Positions 24,001 through 26,508 of a DNA stretch of 64,000 nucleotides are shown here, piece by piece. The stretch comes from Nocardia yamanashiensis NBRC 100130 (GTDB taxonomy: Bacteria > Actinomycetota > Actinomycetes > Mycobacteriales > Mycobacteriaceae). The stretch is from positions 248,001 through 312,000 of the forward strand of contig NZ_BDCD01000016.1 of assembly GCF_001613325.1 (NCBI RefSeq), given 5' to 3'. The notes under the pieces were generated by a model. That model was not told the DNA's origin, searched no databases, and saw nothing but the letters and a program-made list of their open reading frames with translations. Numbering within the stretch: position 1 is the first letter of the stretch; the number at the start of each line of letters is the position of its first letter. The position numbers and the translations under genes were made by a program.

Positions 24001-25670
24001 TCTGGGTGACCGGCGCGGAACTGCTCCCGGAGCAGCCGCCGGCCATCGGCGAACCGATCACGGGCATGTCGGTGGCGGTGCTCGACGCCTGGCTGCGCCC
24101 GGTGCCGGTCGGCGTGGTGGGTGAGCTGTACCTCGCGGGACCCGGTGTGGCGCGCGGATATCGCGGCCGGGCCGGGCTGACCGCCGAGCGCTTCGTCGCC
24201 GATCCGTACGGCGCGCCCGGCGACCGCCTCTACCGCACCGGCGATCTCGTGCGCTGGGCCGCCGACGAATCCGGCTCGGGTGCACTGGTATTCGTGGGCC
24301 GCTCCGACTTCCAGGTGAAGGTGCGCGGACAGCGCCTGGAACTGGGCGAAGTCGAAGCGGCGCTGGTCGCCGTGCCGGGCGTGGAACAGGCCGTCGCCAT
24401 GATCCGGGACGCGAAGGAAAGCGAAAACGGCAGTGCCACCGCTCGTTTGGTGGGCTATGTGGTGGCCGCACCCGGACAGCAAGCCGACCCGGAGGCGATC
24501 CGGAGCGCGGCCGCGCAGCACCTGCCCGCCTATATGGTTCCCGACCTGGTGATGGTTCTCGACGCCATGCCGATGACCGCCACCGGCAAGATCGACCGCA
24601 AGGCGCTCCCGGATCCCGAACTGCCGGTGCGGGCTTTCCGGGCGCCGTCGACGCCGAACGAACAGCTGATCGCCGACGTCTTCGCCGAAGTCCTCGGCGT
24701 GCAGCCGGTCGGCGCGGACGACGACTTCTTCGCCCTGGGCGGCAACTCGCTGTCCGCGGTGCAGGTCGTTTCCCTGGTGCTCGCCCGCAGCGGATCGCAA
24801 TTGCAATACAACGAGCTGTTCTCCGACGCCACCCCGGCATCGCTGGCCCGAGCCCTGGACCGCGGCGCCGACCCGATGAACATCTCGCTCGGCGTCCTGA
24901 CGCCGCTGCGCTCCTCCGGCGATCGCTCACCGCTGTTCTGCGTGCACCCCGGCGGCGGCCTGGCCTGGGTGTACGGCGCGCTGGTCGGGCACCTCGCACC
25001 CGACCGTCCGGTCTACGGCTTGCAGGACCCGTACATCGTCGCCGGCGAATCCCGACTGGATTCGGTCGACGCCTACGCCGACCGGTACGTGCGCGAGATC
25101 CTGGAACGCTGCCCCGACGCCACCTACAACCTGCTCGGCTGGTCCCTCGGCGGGCAGATCGCACACGCCATGGCGGTGCGGCTGCAAGAGCTCGGCCGCC
25201 CGGTCGGACTGCTCGCCCTGGTCGACGCCACCCCCGAATCGGGCGCCGGCGAAACCGCCGCACCGACGCGAAAGGAAGTGACCGAAGCCGTCTCCCGCAT
25301 CCTCGGCGGCTGGCGCGACATCCTCGAACTGGACGAGATCCCGGAAATCGGCGAGCTGGACGACTTCTACACCCTGATCGCCGAACGCATCGGCCGCGCG
25401 GGAATCCTGGCCCCGCAACAGGTCCAGCGCGTACTGGAAAGCTTCTCCAACCCGCTGCCCTACCTCCCCGGCCGATTCACCGGCGACGCGGTGCTGTTCA
25501 CCGCCGGCCGCGAATCCGGCCGCGACCGCCTGGCCGACACCTGGCGCAGCCACATCACCGGCCGCATCGATCAGATCGCCATCGACGAATGGCACACCGG
25601 AATGCTGAACGCGGACAAGGCCGCCGAAATCGCACCGCTGCTGGAATCGCGACTGCGGGCCGGCGGCTGA
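3..25670 (+). CDS. Giant non-ribosomal peptide synthetase, 3' part with seven modules and thioesterase (5' end outside window)
   Basis: Builds a peptide on carrier-protein-bound intermediates. The reading frame is open to the left edge and begins inside a methyltransferase domain, so the gene is truncated and the ATG at 12 is not its start. About 8,550 residues are visible. Counting from that ATG, carrier serines lie at about 369, 1436, 2960, 4035, 5585, 7173 and 8246. Condensation HHxxxDG motifs are at 561, 2100, 3150, 4716, 6266 and 7364. Epimerase HHxxxDG motifs are at 1626, 4228 and 5781. The thioesterase GWSLGG serine is at 8378. All core motifs seen are intact. No MbtH, tailoring or transport gene follows, so the cluster must extend upstream. 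The product is not identified. It ends 32 bp before a convergent gene, with a hairpin between. Confidence 0.97.
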   Translation: MHEMPNGMPIVGRNRSNVEFLYEEIFENGEYCHDGIAIPATGCIVDIGAHVGMFSVYAKRTSPAVRLFAVEPMPELRRMYEANSRLHGLDATVVPYAIGAEAATDTFTYYPEMSVMSGRGTDSRVQHDILESFLHHEYAAESADLGESYVDQLIEDRLDFERVDVSVRTLSHIITEYGIDRIDLLKLDVEGSELDALRGIAPEHWPLIDRMVIEVHDVEGRLARIENLLHEHGFVSAARVSPNVVGTDLHIVYAYRATVGPDPDVDTARPDFLTPDEKWCAPTALGKLLRERLGAQLPAYMVPDVAMVLDALPLTVNGKVDKAALPEPVAARAYYRAPRTVTEEIVATVFAEVLGMEQVGLDDDFFALGGNSLSATRLSARLSEGVGVTVTVRDVFDASVAEDLAALLAGRVEHTAHRDAVPRLRRGRRPERVPLSYAQQRMWFVNRFDPESAAYNIPMVIRLSGAVNEFALAAAVLDVLARHEVLRTRYPDVAGVPYQAVVPVAELQRAADIDLTALPVDAAGAEAELAALVSVGFDVAQRVPLRARLLAVGADEFVLVLVVHHINADGFSMGPLARDLATAYTARRHGQQPDWPALPVQYADYALWQRELLGAADDPESSQSRQVAYWSEQLRELPEVLELPWDRPRPAVASHRGATHAFVLEPALVAGLRDLAQARGVTVFMLFHAALTVVLSRLSGSTDIAIGSPVSGRGAAELDDLIGMFVNTVVLRTRVDEAQPFTDLLAQVRGVDLDAFAQSEVPFEQVVEALDPPRSQAHHPLFQVMLAFHNLDQAVLELPGVVVAASGADTGTERFDLTFTMTDAPDGHGAIPVELGYATDLFDPGTIANLVDRLRAVLRAVTADPAVRVRDIEVLSEPERQRLVRDWGRNGIPDELTEHPTLPALLAAAVASNPDGVAVIDGELRMSYRELDERSNRLARLLIGRGAGPESTVAVGIERSLHWVLAVWAVAKTGAAFLSLDPAHPAERNRLLCTDSGVGWVLSCGDLGFAAPEADVIDLAELEPAAFSADALTDADRRGLVHPHGTAYVIYTSGSTGRPKGVEVTHAGLAAVRADHARRCVVDAGARVLAVAARTFDAAILELLLALSGSATLVVAPPDVYGGEELRDLLRAQRVSHAFLTPSVALSLEPAGLDDLRVVLTGGDRCGPQLAARWAGTDAAGARRVHNLYGPAEATIWVTAAELLPGRTPAIGTPITGMSAVVLDAWLRPVPAGVVGELYVAGPGVARGYRDRPGLTAGRFVADPFGAPGQRLYRTGDLVHWVTGESGTATLVFVGRSDFQVKVRGQRLEPGEIEAALAAVDGVAQAIAVVHPTSGGGRLVGYVVPEPGRTVDQETVLHEVGELLPGYLVPDVVMALDELPLTSSGKVDRRSLPEPAAETREFRAPATPFEQIITAVIAEVLGLDRVGVDDDFFALGGDSIVSIQVVAKARARGVVFGPRDVFEQRTPARLAATARAAGTAHTGVLAELPGGGVGELPLLPVARWMVEWDNGFERFEQHMALRLPAGIDETAVLAAITALLDHHDMLRSRLRREPAGGWSLLVEPPGSVPAAAVLHRHRIPAGPAAEADAAAAQLNSATDRLDPERGVMVQFVWLDNDGETPGLLLVVAHHLAVDGVSWRVLLPDLLSAFEQIAAGRIPVLDPVGTSMRRWAHGLAAAAAEPARLEELPLWQSMVTGPDPSWGERALDPAVDTAATLDEVEVTLPEAVTRALLGRVPAVFHGGVNDGLLAGLAVAVRIWRSRRRLDEPTLLVRLEGHGREEQVVPGADLSRTVGWFTTVFPVRLDLTGIDVEHGDAVAAAVWSVKDTLRAIPDKGIGYGLLRYLNPETAALLPDRMPGGIGFNYLGQVTGGQAEQPVAADPRQPVTIALDVNAIVIDDRLRAGFRFPRTLLDRADVEELAELWAETLIAIAAHAETPDAGGHSPSDFELVTLTQPEVVALDRAYPGLTDVWPVTPLQAGLLFHTGLTGTAEPDAYVAQLALRLRGELHPERLREAARGLLAAHPGLRAAFTTTGGGTSVAVVTEDVELPWQSVDLTNNADPEAAFTALMAAERAERFDPATAPLLRCTVARLGVDRWALLLTNHHLILDGWSYPLLVTELFTRYLDGATRPAGSYRDFLSWLTTRDHEAALDAWTAALDGAEPTLVAGNAPNHGAVEEEWITLDEAAGRALTATAADAGVTVNTVLQSVWAMLLAQLSGRRDVVFGVTVSGRPAELPGADSALGLFVNTVPTRVRLRPAEPLTRLWARLQGEQAALLEHHHLGLTDIHARTGYEALFDTVMVVESYPVDAQGIRRLTAHSDLEVTGVDAADSTHYPLTCSVTVQDGLRIRLQYRPEVFDAAVITALAARLRQVLSAVTADPSMTVRDLDTLPAAELARLHRWGRGNALDLETPDADNEPTLPALLAQAVAANPDGCAVVDGERRVTYRELAEHSNRLARLLIERGAGPGSVVAVGVPRSLEWVQAVWAIAQTGAAFLSLDPAHPLERNRFMCADSGARVGITIGRHVEDLPSDGPAWLAVDDPAVAARLEQLPASPITAADRRCELHPAATAYVVYTSGSTGRPKGVEITHAGLAGVRGAQHRRFGTGPDSRVLSVAARTFDAAIFELLLMVSGSATLVTAPPDVYAGPALATLLRTERVTHAVLTPSVAVALDPSGLDDLEVLIAAGEACPPALVARWSRTDTARRRRVHNLYGPAEATIWVTGSDALRAGDPVTMGSVIGGMSAQVLDAWLRPVPAGVIGELYVSGPGVAQGYRGRPGLTAARFIADPAGSGERWYRTGDLVRWLESEDGTGVLSFAGRADFQVKVRGQRLELGEVEAALCALDGIDQAVALVHASDARARLVAYVVAGTGCAVDPARVRRAAAQRLPGFMVPDVVLPVESLPLTVNGKVDTSSLPEPVAARAGYRAPRTATETAVARVFGEVLAVERVGLDDDFFALGGNSLSATRLSARLSEAVGGTVGVREVFEAPAVGDLAALLEARATTPGHDAPPLVPRPRPEQVPLSYAQQRMWFVNRFAPDSVAYSIPMVLRLSGALDAEALSAAVRDVLGRHEVLRTRYPDTAGVPRQDVVPEAELDGVIDIDLAPRTVRAADLTRVIAESVAVKFDVAERVPVRARLLALGHAEQVLVLVVHHIAADGFSMGPLARDLAAAYAARSAGRQPEWSPLPVQYADYALWQRELLGAAEDPGSLLARQQGYWIERLRDLPEVLELPADRPRPAVASHRGATHGFTMDPAVVAGLRELAAAQGVTLFMVFHAALAVVLSRLSGSADIAIGSPVSGRGSAQLDDLVGMFVNTVVLRTRVDDSASFAELLARVREVDLDAFARAEIPFEQVVEAVDPPRSQAHNPLFQVLLAFHNLDRESLALPGLEVTPIRAETGVERFDLTFTLTDTPDPDGAIPVDIGYATDLFDPATIATLADRLQRVFGAITTDSAVAVRDIDVLSADERHLLVEEWGRTGTPALGAFATDAVTLPVLLAAAVAANPDGAAVVDADHSISYRELDERSNALARLLIGRDIGPESVVAIALPRSLEWLLAVWAITKTGAGFLSLDPAYPIERNRYMCADTAVRLGITAERHTAALPSDGVSWLCLDDPAVTERLEQCPSAAVTDADRCGALRPGNTAYVIYTSGSTGRPKGVAVTHAGLAAVAAAQRLDYAVAAESRVLAVSARTFDAAMLELLLAVPAGAALVIAPDDVYGGQPLTELIRDQAVTHAFLTPSVVASLEPAGLDTLRMLTVGGERYSSRLVERWSRTDTEAQRRFFNTYGPTEASIIMSISGELRAGAPIDLGAGIPGMGVRVLDAALRPVPVGVVGELYLSGAGLARGYLGRPGLTADRFVADPYGPAGNRLYRTGDLVRWMTSESATGVLTFVGRADFQVKLRGQRLEPGEVEAALCELDGIGQAVVLVHTADAVARLVAYVVPRAGSEIDPAGVRQAAAERLPGYLVPDVVMVLGTLPLSATGKVDRRALPEPVITAPRFRAPATPLEEIVAEVFGEVLGIERVGVDDDFFALGGDSIVSIQVVSKARARGVLFGPRDVFEQRTPARLAACAATGAAETLAELDGGGIGAMPVLPVAQWMVEWGKGFDRFEQHVVLRVPARVDDRCLTVALDAVLERHDMLRSRLRSDRTGSWSLVVAPAGTPDAASVLHRRALEAVEDSEAGRIAVADIAAAELDSAIRRLRPADGAMVRFVWLDPQDGTPGWLLVVAHHLVVDGVSWRVLVPDLMSALEQAVAGRNPELEPVGTSMRRWSHGLQDAAMDPARTAELDYWRQLTAGADPVLGGRELDPAIDTAATLEQLELRLPESVTRSLLSRVPAVFHGNVDDALIAGLVVAVRSWRARHGGDDPSVLIRLEGHGREEQVVAGADLSRTVGWFTSMFPARFDLTGIDAEAAADGDALAVAVREVKETLRSIPDKGIGYGLLRYLNPETAALLPDRMPGRIGFNYLGRISAADIGSGGLHGGLGELSGSPHPDMPVTVAVDVSAIVVEDRLRAVFRFPRSLLDRAQVRELADLWSQALTTITEYAQTPGAGGHSPSDFGLVNLAQPDIAALERAYPALADVWPLTPLQTGLLFHAELAGADAETDAYVAQLTLRLTGQLDPRRLRAAAATVVRRHDGLRTAFTATTDGRSVAVVCDDVELPWQVVDLTRDADPEAGLTALAAAELARPFDLAAPPLLRFTLVAVAADRWALILTNHHVILDGWSYPLLITELFTEYAGAQPAWNAGSYRDYLAWLTTRDRDAARTAWSRALDGAEPTLLAGPPRTTAGAVAEQSIVIDRAETRELVAAAASAGVTANTVLQSAWAIMLAQAVGRTDVVFGATVSGRPGELPAAGHTIGLFINTIPTRVRLRPDETVTGLWTRLHGEQAALLEHQHLGLRDIHALTGHDSLFDTLMVLESYPVDMGDIEHAVGSGELAITGVDAADGTHYPLSCTARLQDDLRIRLQYRPELFDASEIDSFAAGLQRVLRTIARDPAVRLRDVKALSASQRYQLVHEWGRIGTCDLDLAALDGLDDTGYPAAGTTLPEVLAAAVAIAPDGDAIVEGAQRISYRELDDRSNRLARALIAQGIGPEQVVAIAAPRSAAWVLAVWAIAKTGAAFLSLDPAHPLDRNRFVCVDAGASCVLTQGDPGFEAAGLETVDIDRIDLSHWSGAAMTDADRRANVRPENTAYVVYTSGSTGRPKGVEVTHAGLAAVVSDHVRRCAVDPGSRVLAVAARTFDAAILELLLAVSGGAPLVIAPADVYGGQPLRELLAAQRITHAFLTPSVALSLDAAGLDDLRLVATGGDRCPQQLVSRWSGTDAAGLRRVHNLYGPAEATIWVTGAELAPDRTPGIGGPIAGAGALVLDAWLRPVPAGVVGELYVAGAGLARGYLGRAGITAARFVPNPFGASGQRLYRTGDLVRWVGESGAAMLQFVGRSDFQVKVRGQRLEPGEVEAALTAVAGIAQAVALVHGAGENNGGGAHLVAYVVPEPGTVVDAEQVRRSVGEHLPAYLVPDLVMVLAELPLTGSGKIDRRALPEPVFAPREFRAPATPVEEILARIFAEVLGLERVGVDDDFFTLGGDSIVSIQVVAQARAQGVVFGPRDVFEQRTPARLAKCARVLDGSATTGLAELAGGGVGEMPLLPVAQWMVEWGRGYDRFDQHVVLRLPAGAAAADVAVAVEAVLERHDLLRSRLHRGDSGDWSLVVAPPADVEAGVVLRNCVIEADVETEAGWQLATETTAAQLNAALGRLRPDAGVMVQFVHLAPADGAAGWLLVVAHHLVIDGVSWRVLAPDLLSAIAQAQAGAVPALEPVGTSMRRWAHGLAGAATEPARIAELELWQRMAADVDPNWGGRELDPAIDTAATLEQVGVELPETVTQTLLTRVPAAFHGGVNDGLLAGLAVAVRIWRTRRGIDEPSISVRLEGHGREEQVVPGADLSRTVGWFTTMFPVRFDLTGIDADAVTTGGDAVAAAVLAVKETLRSIPDKGIGYGLLRYLNAETAARLPDRMPGGIGFNYLGRVSGTDGIDGGLGELTVAPDPAMPVTVAVDVSAIVLEDRLRADFRFPRTLLDRAEIEELASLWTEALTAIAAHAETPGAGGHSPSDFPLVALTQNDVTALEQAYPSLSDVWPVTPLQAGLLFHAHLADHGTSVDVYAAQVTLRLSGPLDLDRLHRAASVLLERHTSLRTAFTTTAGGTSVAVVCDDVELPWQVVDLSGEPDPEASLTVLAASEQARRFDLAVAPLLRATVAKLGADRWAVILTDHHVILDGWSWPLLVTDLFTHYAGGGESALPAGSYRDFLAWLGTRDREGALTAWSAALDGLEPALIADHATAATGAAADHALVIDAAATRALLNAASDAGVTLNTVLQSAWAMIMAQAVGHTDIVFGATVSGRPAELPAAQYTIGLFINTIPARVRLDPAETVTALWTRIHAEQAALLDHHHLGLPDIHALTGNDLLFDTAMVLESYPVDARGLRQVTDLGGLELTGVTGTDSTHFALSCTVIHQDELRIRLQYRPELIDAGAVAALGERLALLLGTIGADPAIPVRDLELLGAAERDRLLHRPIPDADARLLEGADPAGVTLPGLLAAVVAANPDGAAVLERDRRMTYRELDKQSNRLARYLIGQGIGPESVVAIGVSRSLEWVLAVWAIAKTGAAFLSVDPAHPEDRNRFVCTDSGVRVGITTERHRRALPDDGPEWLVLDDASVAQAIAQCPDGPVTDSDRHAAVRPGNTVYVIYTSGSTGRPKGVEVTHAGLGALAAAHRQRYAVHAGSRVLGVGARTFDVVVLEFLLAVSAGAVLVMTPDDVYSGPPLTELMRDERITHAWLTPSVAGSLDPDQLDELRIVWVGGEHFTPQLVARWAHTDRAGTRRMFNSYGPTEATIITTVSRELRAGEPVTMGAGIAGLRLLVLDAWLRPVPVGVVGELYVAGPGVARGYRGRADLTAARFVADPYGAPGQRLYRTGDLVRWLAGAADSATADSATGSSSAADARTAASTVPDSDTALSTVTDLVADALELQYLGRSDFQVKVRGQRLELGEIEAALCDLDGIAQAVVVHVPGENGSAGARLAAYVVAGPGRVVVAESVRKAVGERLPRFMVPDVVTVLDTLPLNTSGKVDRKALPRPVIEVTEFRAPATPVERRVAAVFTEVLGVDRVGLDDDFFALGGNSLSATRLAARLADGVGAPVAVRDVFETSVVGDLAARLATRMTAAAELERPRLRPRVRPERVPLSFAQQRMWFVNRFAPKSMAYSIPLVLRLSGAVDTAALAAALWDVLARHEVLRTRYPDADGVPYQVVTPVARLREAVDVDLTARPVREHEIEGVVADIVSMGFDVAERIPLRARLLAVGAEEYVLVLVVHHIAADGFSMTPLARDLAAAYTTRSVGREPRWSPLPVQYADYTLWQRELLGTAEDAESVLAQQLGYWRDRLAGLPETLELPSDRPRPAVASHRGARHEFVLEPELVAGLQRLAQDTGVTLFMLFHAALTVVLARLSGCADIAVGTPVAGRGSAELDDLVGMFVNTVVLRTRVDESMPGRELLAAVRDADLDAFAHAEIPFEQVVEALDPPRSQARHPLFQVMLGFHNLDAAGFSLPGVEATVTGADTGIERFDLTFTLTDAPDAAGAIPVGMSYATELFDAVTMAALAWRLRTVLAALAADPGIPVREVDTLSVPEREQLLNVWGRNDRAAADVVTLPELLAAAVTANPDGTALRDGDRTLTYRELDERSNRLARRLIEQGAGPEAVVAVAVPRSLEWVLGVWAVAKTGAAFLSVDPAHPIERNRFVCTDSVVRLGITSRQYVGSVPDDGVAWLLADDPAEFDRYSATALSEADRRGVVWPTSTAYVVYTSGSTGRPKGVEVTHAGFAAVMADHLRRCEIDSNARVLAVAARTFDAAILELLLSVAASTTLVVAPAEVYGGQPLTELMRAQRISHAFLTPAVAATLEPEALDDLRVLLTGGDRATAQLAARWSRTDSAGSRRVYNLYGPAEATIWVTGAELLPEQPPAIGEPITGMSVAVLDAWLRPVPVGVVGELYLAGPGVARGYRGRAGLTAERFVADPYGAPGDRLYRTGDLVRWAADESGSGALVFVGRSDFQVKVRGQRLELGEVEAALVAVPGVEQAVAMIRDAKESENGSATARLVGYVVAAPGQQADPEAIRSAAAQHLPAYMVPDLVMVLDAMPMTATGKIDRKALPDPELPVRAFRAPSTPNEQLIADVFAEVLGVQPVGADDDFFALGGNSLSAVQVVSLVLARSGSQLQYNELFSDATPASLARALDRGADPMNISLGVLTPLRSSGDRSPLFCVHPGGGLAWVYGALVGHLAPDRPVYGLQDPYIVAGESRLDSVDAYADRYVREILERCPDATYNLLGWSLGGQIAHAMAVRLQELGRPVGLLALVDATPESGAGETAAPTRKEVTEAVSRILGGWRDILELDEIPEIGELDDFYTLIAERIGRAGILAPQQVQRVLESFSNPLPYLPGRFTGDAVLFTAGRESGRDRLADTWRSHITGRIDQIAIDEWHTGMLNADKAAEIAPLLESRLRAGG
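12..775 (+). other. FkbM-type methyltransferase domain inserted in an adenylation domain
   Basis: About 255 residues match the FkbM (Methyltransf_21) family. The SAM-binding motif VDIGAHVGMFSVYA starts near residue 42 and LLKLDVEGSE near residue 181. The adenylation core motifs A9 (LPAYMVP, residue 294) and A10 (NGKVDKAAL, residue 314) follow directly. The domain therefore interrupts an A domain upstream of A9, the usual site for embedded methyltransferases. FkbM itself is an O-methyltransferase, so O-methylation of a hydroxylated residue is more likely than N-methylation. That is inference, because the substrate-binding part of the A domain lies outside the window. Confidence 0.85.
780..1235 (+). 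other. NRPS module 1 (partial): end of A domain and carrier domain
   Basis: Only the C-terminal adenylation subdomain (A9, A10) and the carrier domain (LGGNSLSA, serine about 369) are visible. The next condensation domain is LCL-type and there is no epimerase, so this module should deliver an L-configured, possibly methylated, residue. Whether it is the loading module cannot be told from this window. Confidence 0.85.
1285..5860 (+). other. NRPS module 2: C(LCL)-A-T-E
   Basis: The condensation domain opens with VPLSYAQQRMWF and has active-site HHINADG. The A3 motif is YTSGSTGRPKG near residue 1048. The carrier is the LGGDS type that pairs with epimerases. The epimerase has HHLAVDG at 1626. 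Aligned by eye to GrsA, pocket residues 235/236/239/278/299/301/322/330/331 read D-A-L-F-L-G-L-I-W, a signature I cannot assign. The epimerase predicts a D-residue. Confidence 0.9.
5861..9020 (+). other. NRPS module 3: C(DCL)-A-T
   Basis: The condensation domain starts DVWPVTPLQAGLLFH, the form found after epimerases, and has HHLILDG at 2100. The A3 motif is near residue 2572 and the carrier is LGGNS (serine about 2960). Pocket residues by eye are D-A-F-V-I-A-L-I-W, not assigned. No epimerase follows, so an L-residue is predicted. Confidence 0.9.
9050..13680 (+). other. NRPS module 4: C(LCL)-A-T-E
   Basis: The LCL-type condensation domain has HHIAADG at 3150. The A3 motif is near 3646, the carrier is LGGDS (serine about 4035) and the epimerase HHLVVDG is at 4228. 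Pocket residues by eye are D-A-L-F-T-G-T-I-I. A D-residue is predicted. The architecture and linker sequences closely resemble module 2. Confidence 0.9.
13690..18340 (+). other. NRPS module 5: C(DCL)-A-T-E
   Basis: The DCL-type condensation domain (DVWPLTPLQTGLLFH) has HHVILDG at 4716, as expected after the module 4 epimerase. The A3 motif is near 5194, the carrier serine about 5585 and the epimerase HHLVIDG is at 5781. Pocket residues by eye are D-A-L-F-A-G-L-I-W, one change from modules 2 and 7. A D-residue is predicted. Confidence 0.9.
18350..21640 (+). other. NRPS module 6: C(DCL)-A-T with unusual A-domain insertion
   Basis: The DCL-type condensation domain has HHVILDG at 6266. The A3 motif is near 6742 and the carrier is LGGNS (serine about 7173). 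Pocket residues by eye are D-V-L-W-W-G-S-I-I, the most divergent of the set; FDVVVLEF replaces the FDAA core. About 45 low-complexity residues sit between core motifs A7 and A8. No epimerase follows, so an L-residue is predicted. Confidence 0.9.
20935..21070 (+). repeat. Low-complexity Ala/Ser/Thr/Asp insertion in module 6 A domain
   Basis: Encodes about 45 residues rich in A, S, T and D, with repeated ADSAT-like units. It lies between RTGDLVRWLAG and the LGRSDFQVKVRGQ motif. The other five A domains with this region visible have only 7-10 residues there. The DNA carries short near-direct repeats of GCCGACTCCGCCAC. The frame stays open, so it reads as an in-frame expansion in a surface loop. 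Confidence 0.85.
21690..25667 (+). other. NRPS module 7 and terminal thioesterase: C(LCL)-A-T-TE
   Basis: The LCL condensation domain has HHIAADG at 7364. The A3 motif is near 7852 and the carrier reads GGNSLSAVQV (serine about 8246). Pocket residues by eye, D-A-L-F-L-G-L-I-W, equal those of module 2. The type I thioesterase starts near residue 8296 and shows GWSLGG (nucleophile 8378), an Asp in LVDATP (about 8405) and a His in EWHTGM (8528), a complete triad. It releases the peptide by hydrolysis or cyclisation; the sequence does not say which. Confidence 0.92.
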
Positions 25671-25691
25671 CCGGCCGCCTCACGGTCCCGG

Positions 25692-25717
25692 CCGCCCCCG
25701 GCTCAGTCCGGGGGCGG
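25692..25717. terminator. Bidirectional hairpin terminator between NRPS and convergent gene
   Basis: A perfect 10-bp stem (CCGCCCCCGG / CCGGGGGCGG) encloses a 6-base loop 21 bases after the NRPS stop. The loop contains the reverse-strand stop codon of the next gene. There is no T-tract, as is common in high-GC actinobacteria. It could stop transcription from both sides. Confidence 0.65.
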
Positions 25718-26008
25718 TGTCGCGCTCGCCACGATTTCCTGTAGGGCGGCGATGTGACCGTGGAACGCGGTGCGGCCGGTGTCGGTCAGGCGGGCGCGTA
25801 GTTTGCGGCGGGCGCCGTCGAGGCGGCGTTCGGTGGTGACGTAACCGGCGTCCTCGAGAGTCGCTAGCTGTTTGGACAGGGCCGAATCCGAGAGGGCCAG
25901 GCGGTCTTTGAGGTAGGCGAACTCGGCCCAGTCGGCTGCCGCCAGGGTGGCGACCAGCGACAGCCGGGTGCTGGGGTGGATGAGTTCGTCGAACCGGGCG
26001 TTGGTCAT
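25703..26008 (-). CDS. Winged-helix (MarR-like, HTH_34 type) transcriptional regulator
   Basis: A 101-residue DNA-binding protein made almost only of a winged helix. The recognition region is DSALSKQLATLEDAGY (about 41-56) and the wing RRLDGARRKLRARLT. This size and layout match PF13601-type regulators, which act as dimers without a separate ligand domain. The ATG overlaps the stop of the upstream membrane-protein gene by 4 bp (ATGA), so the two are translationally coupled. An open frame continues upstream but is Arg/Pro-rich shadow sequence, so I take the internal ATG. Two palindromes before the operon are its likely operators. The regulated signal is unknown. Confidence 0.88.
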   Translation of the reverse strand: MTNARFDELIHPSTRLSLVATLAAADWAEFAYLKDRLALSDSALSKQLATLEDAGYVTTERRLDGARRKLRARLTDTGRTAFHGHIAALQEIVASATPPPD

Positions 26009-26469
26009 GCCCGCACCCAGGCGCGCAGGGTGCGCAGGATCTCCGGGCCGCCGAAGCCGACGATGGCCGCGACGAACACGGCCGACCAGATGGCGGGGTG
26101 CCGGGCGCCGTCGGCGTTCAGGGCGAAGGCTGCTCCGATGGTGACCGCGACCAGGCCGAGCAGCATTGCGATCACTACCAAGGGCACACGGCGGCCGGCG
26201 GTTTCGGCGCTGACCCGGACCTGGCCGGTGCGGCTGCGGCCGTCCAGCAGCCGGGAGGCGATGGTGGAGTGGCCGATGCCGAAGGCCAGGGTGGCGGCAA
26301 TGACGAGCCATTGCGGGCCCAGGTCGCCGACGATGCCGAGCACCAGCCAGCCGGCGGCCATGCCCCACCAATAGGCGCGGGGGAGGCCGACTTCCGCGGC
26401 CACCTGGCGTTCGGCGCGTGCGGCCGCTTCGAGGGCGGCGCGAGCTTGATCGGGAGCGATGTACTCCAT
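26005..26469 (-). CDS. Small multi-pass membrane protein coupled to the regulator
   Basis: 154 residues. A charged, helical N-terminus (about 1-30) is followed by about four hydrophobic segments: WWGMAAGWLVLGIVG, WLVIAATLAFGIG, VPLVVIAMLLGLVAV and WSAVFVAAIVGFGG. No catalytic motif is seen. It is the first gene of a two-gene operon with the winged-helix regulator, an arrangement in which the membrane protein may transmit or be the target of regulation; that is inference. A GTGAGGA ribosome site precedes the ATG and lies inside the first operator-like palindrome. Confidence 0.85.
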   Translation of the reverse strand: MEYIAPDQARAALEAAARAERQVAAEVGLPRAYWWGMAAGWLVLGIVGDLGPQWLVIAATLAFGIGHSTIASRLLDGRSRTGQVRVSAETAGRRVPLVVIAMLLGLVAVTIGAAFALNADGARHPAIWSAVFVAAIVGFGGPEILRTLRAWVRA

Positions 26470-26476
26470 GATAATT

Positions 26477-26503
26477 CCTCACTTTCCTGCCTGGAAAGTG
26501 AGG
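26477..26503. promoter_or_regulatory. Operator-like palindrome 1, overlapping the ribosome binding site
   Basis: Perfect 11-bp arms (CCTCACTTTCC and GGAAAGTGAGG) flank TGCCT. The half-site ACTTTCC/GGAAAGT recurs in the next palindrome. The left arm contains the Shine-Dalgarno sequence of the membrane-protein gene, so a bound repressor or an RNA hairpin could block expression. Confidence 0.7.
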
Positions 26504-26508
26504 CTCCC

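Noticed and set aside
1285..24860. Regularly repeated DNA that could suggest CRISPR or mobile repeats
   Set aside because: The repeats are multi-kilobase NRPS modules in one open frame, with no short direct repeats and unique spacers.
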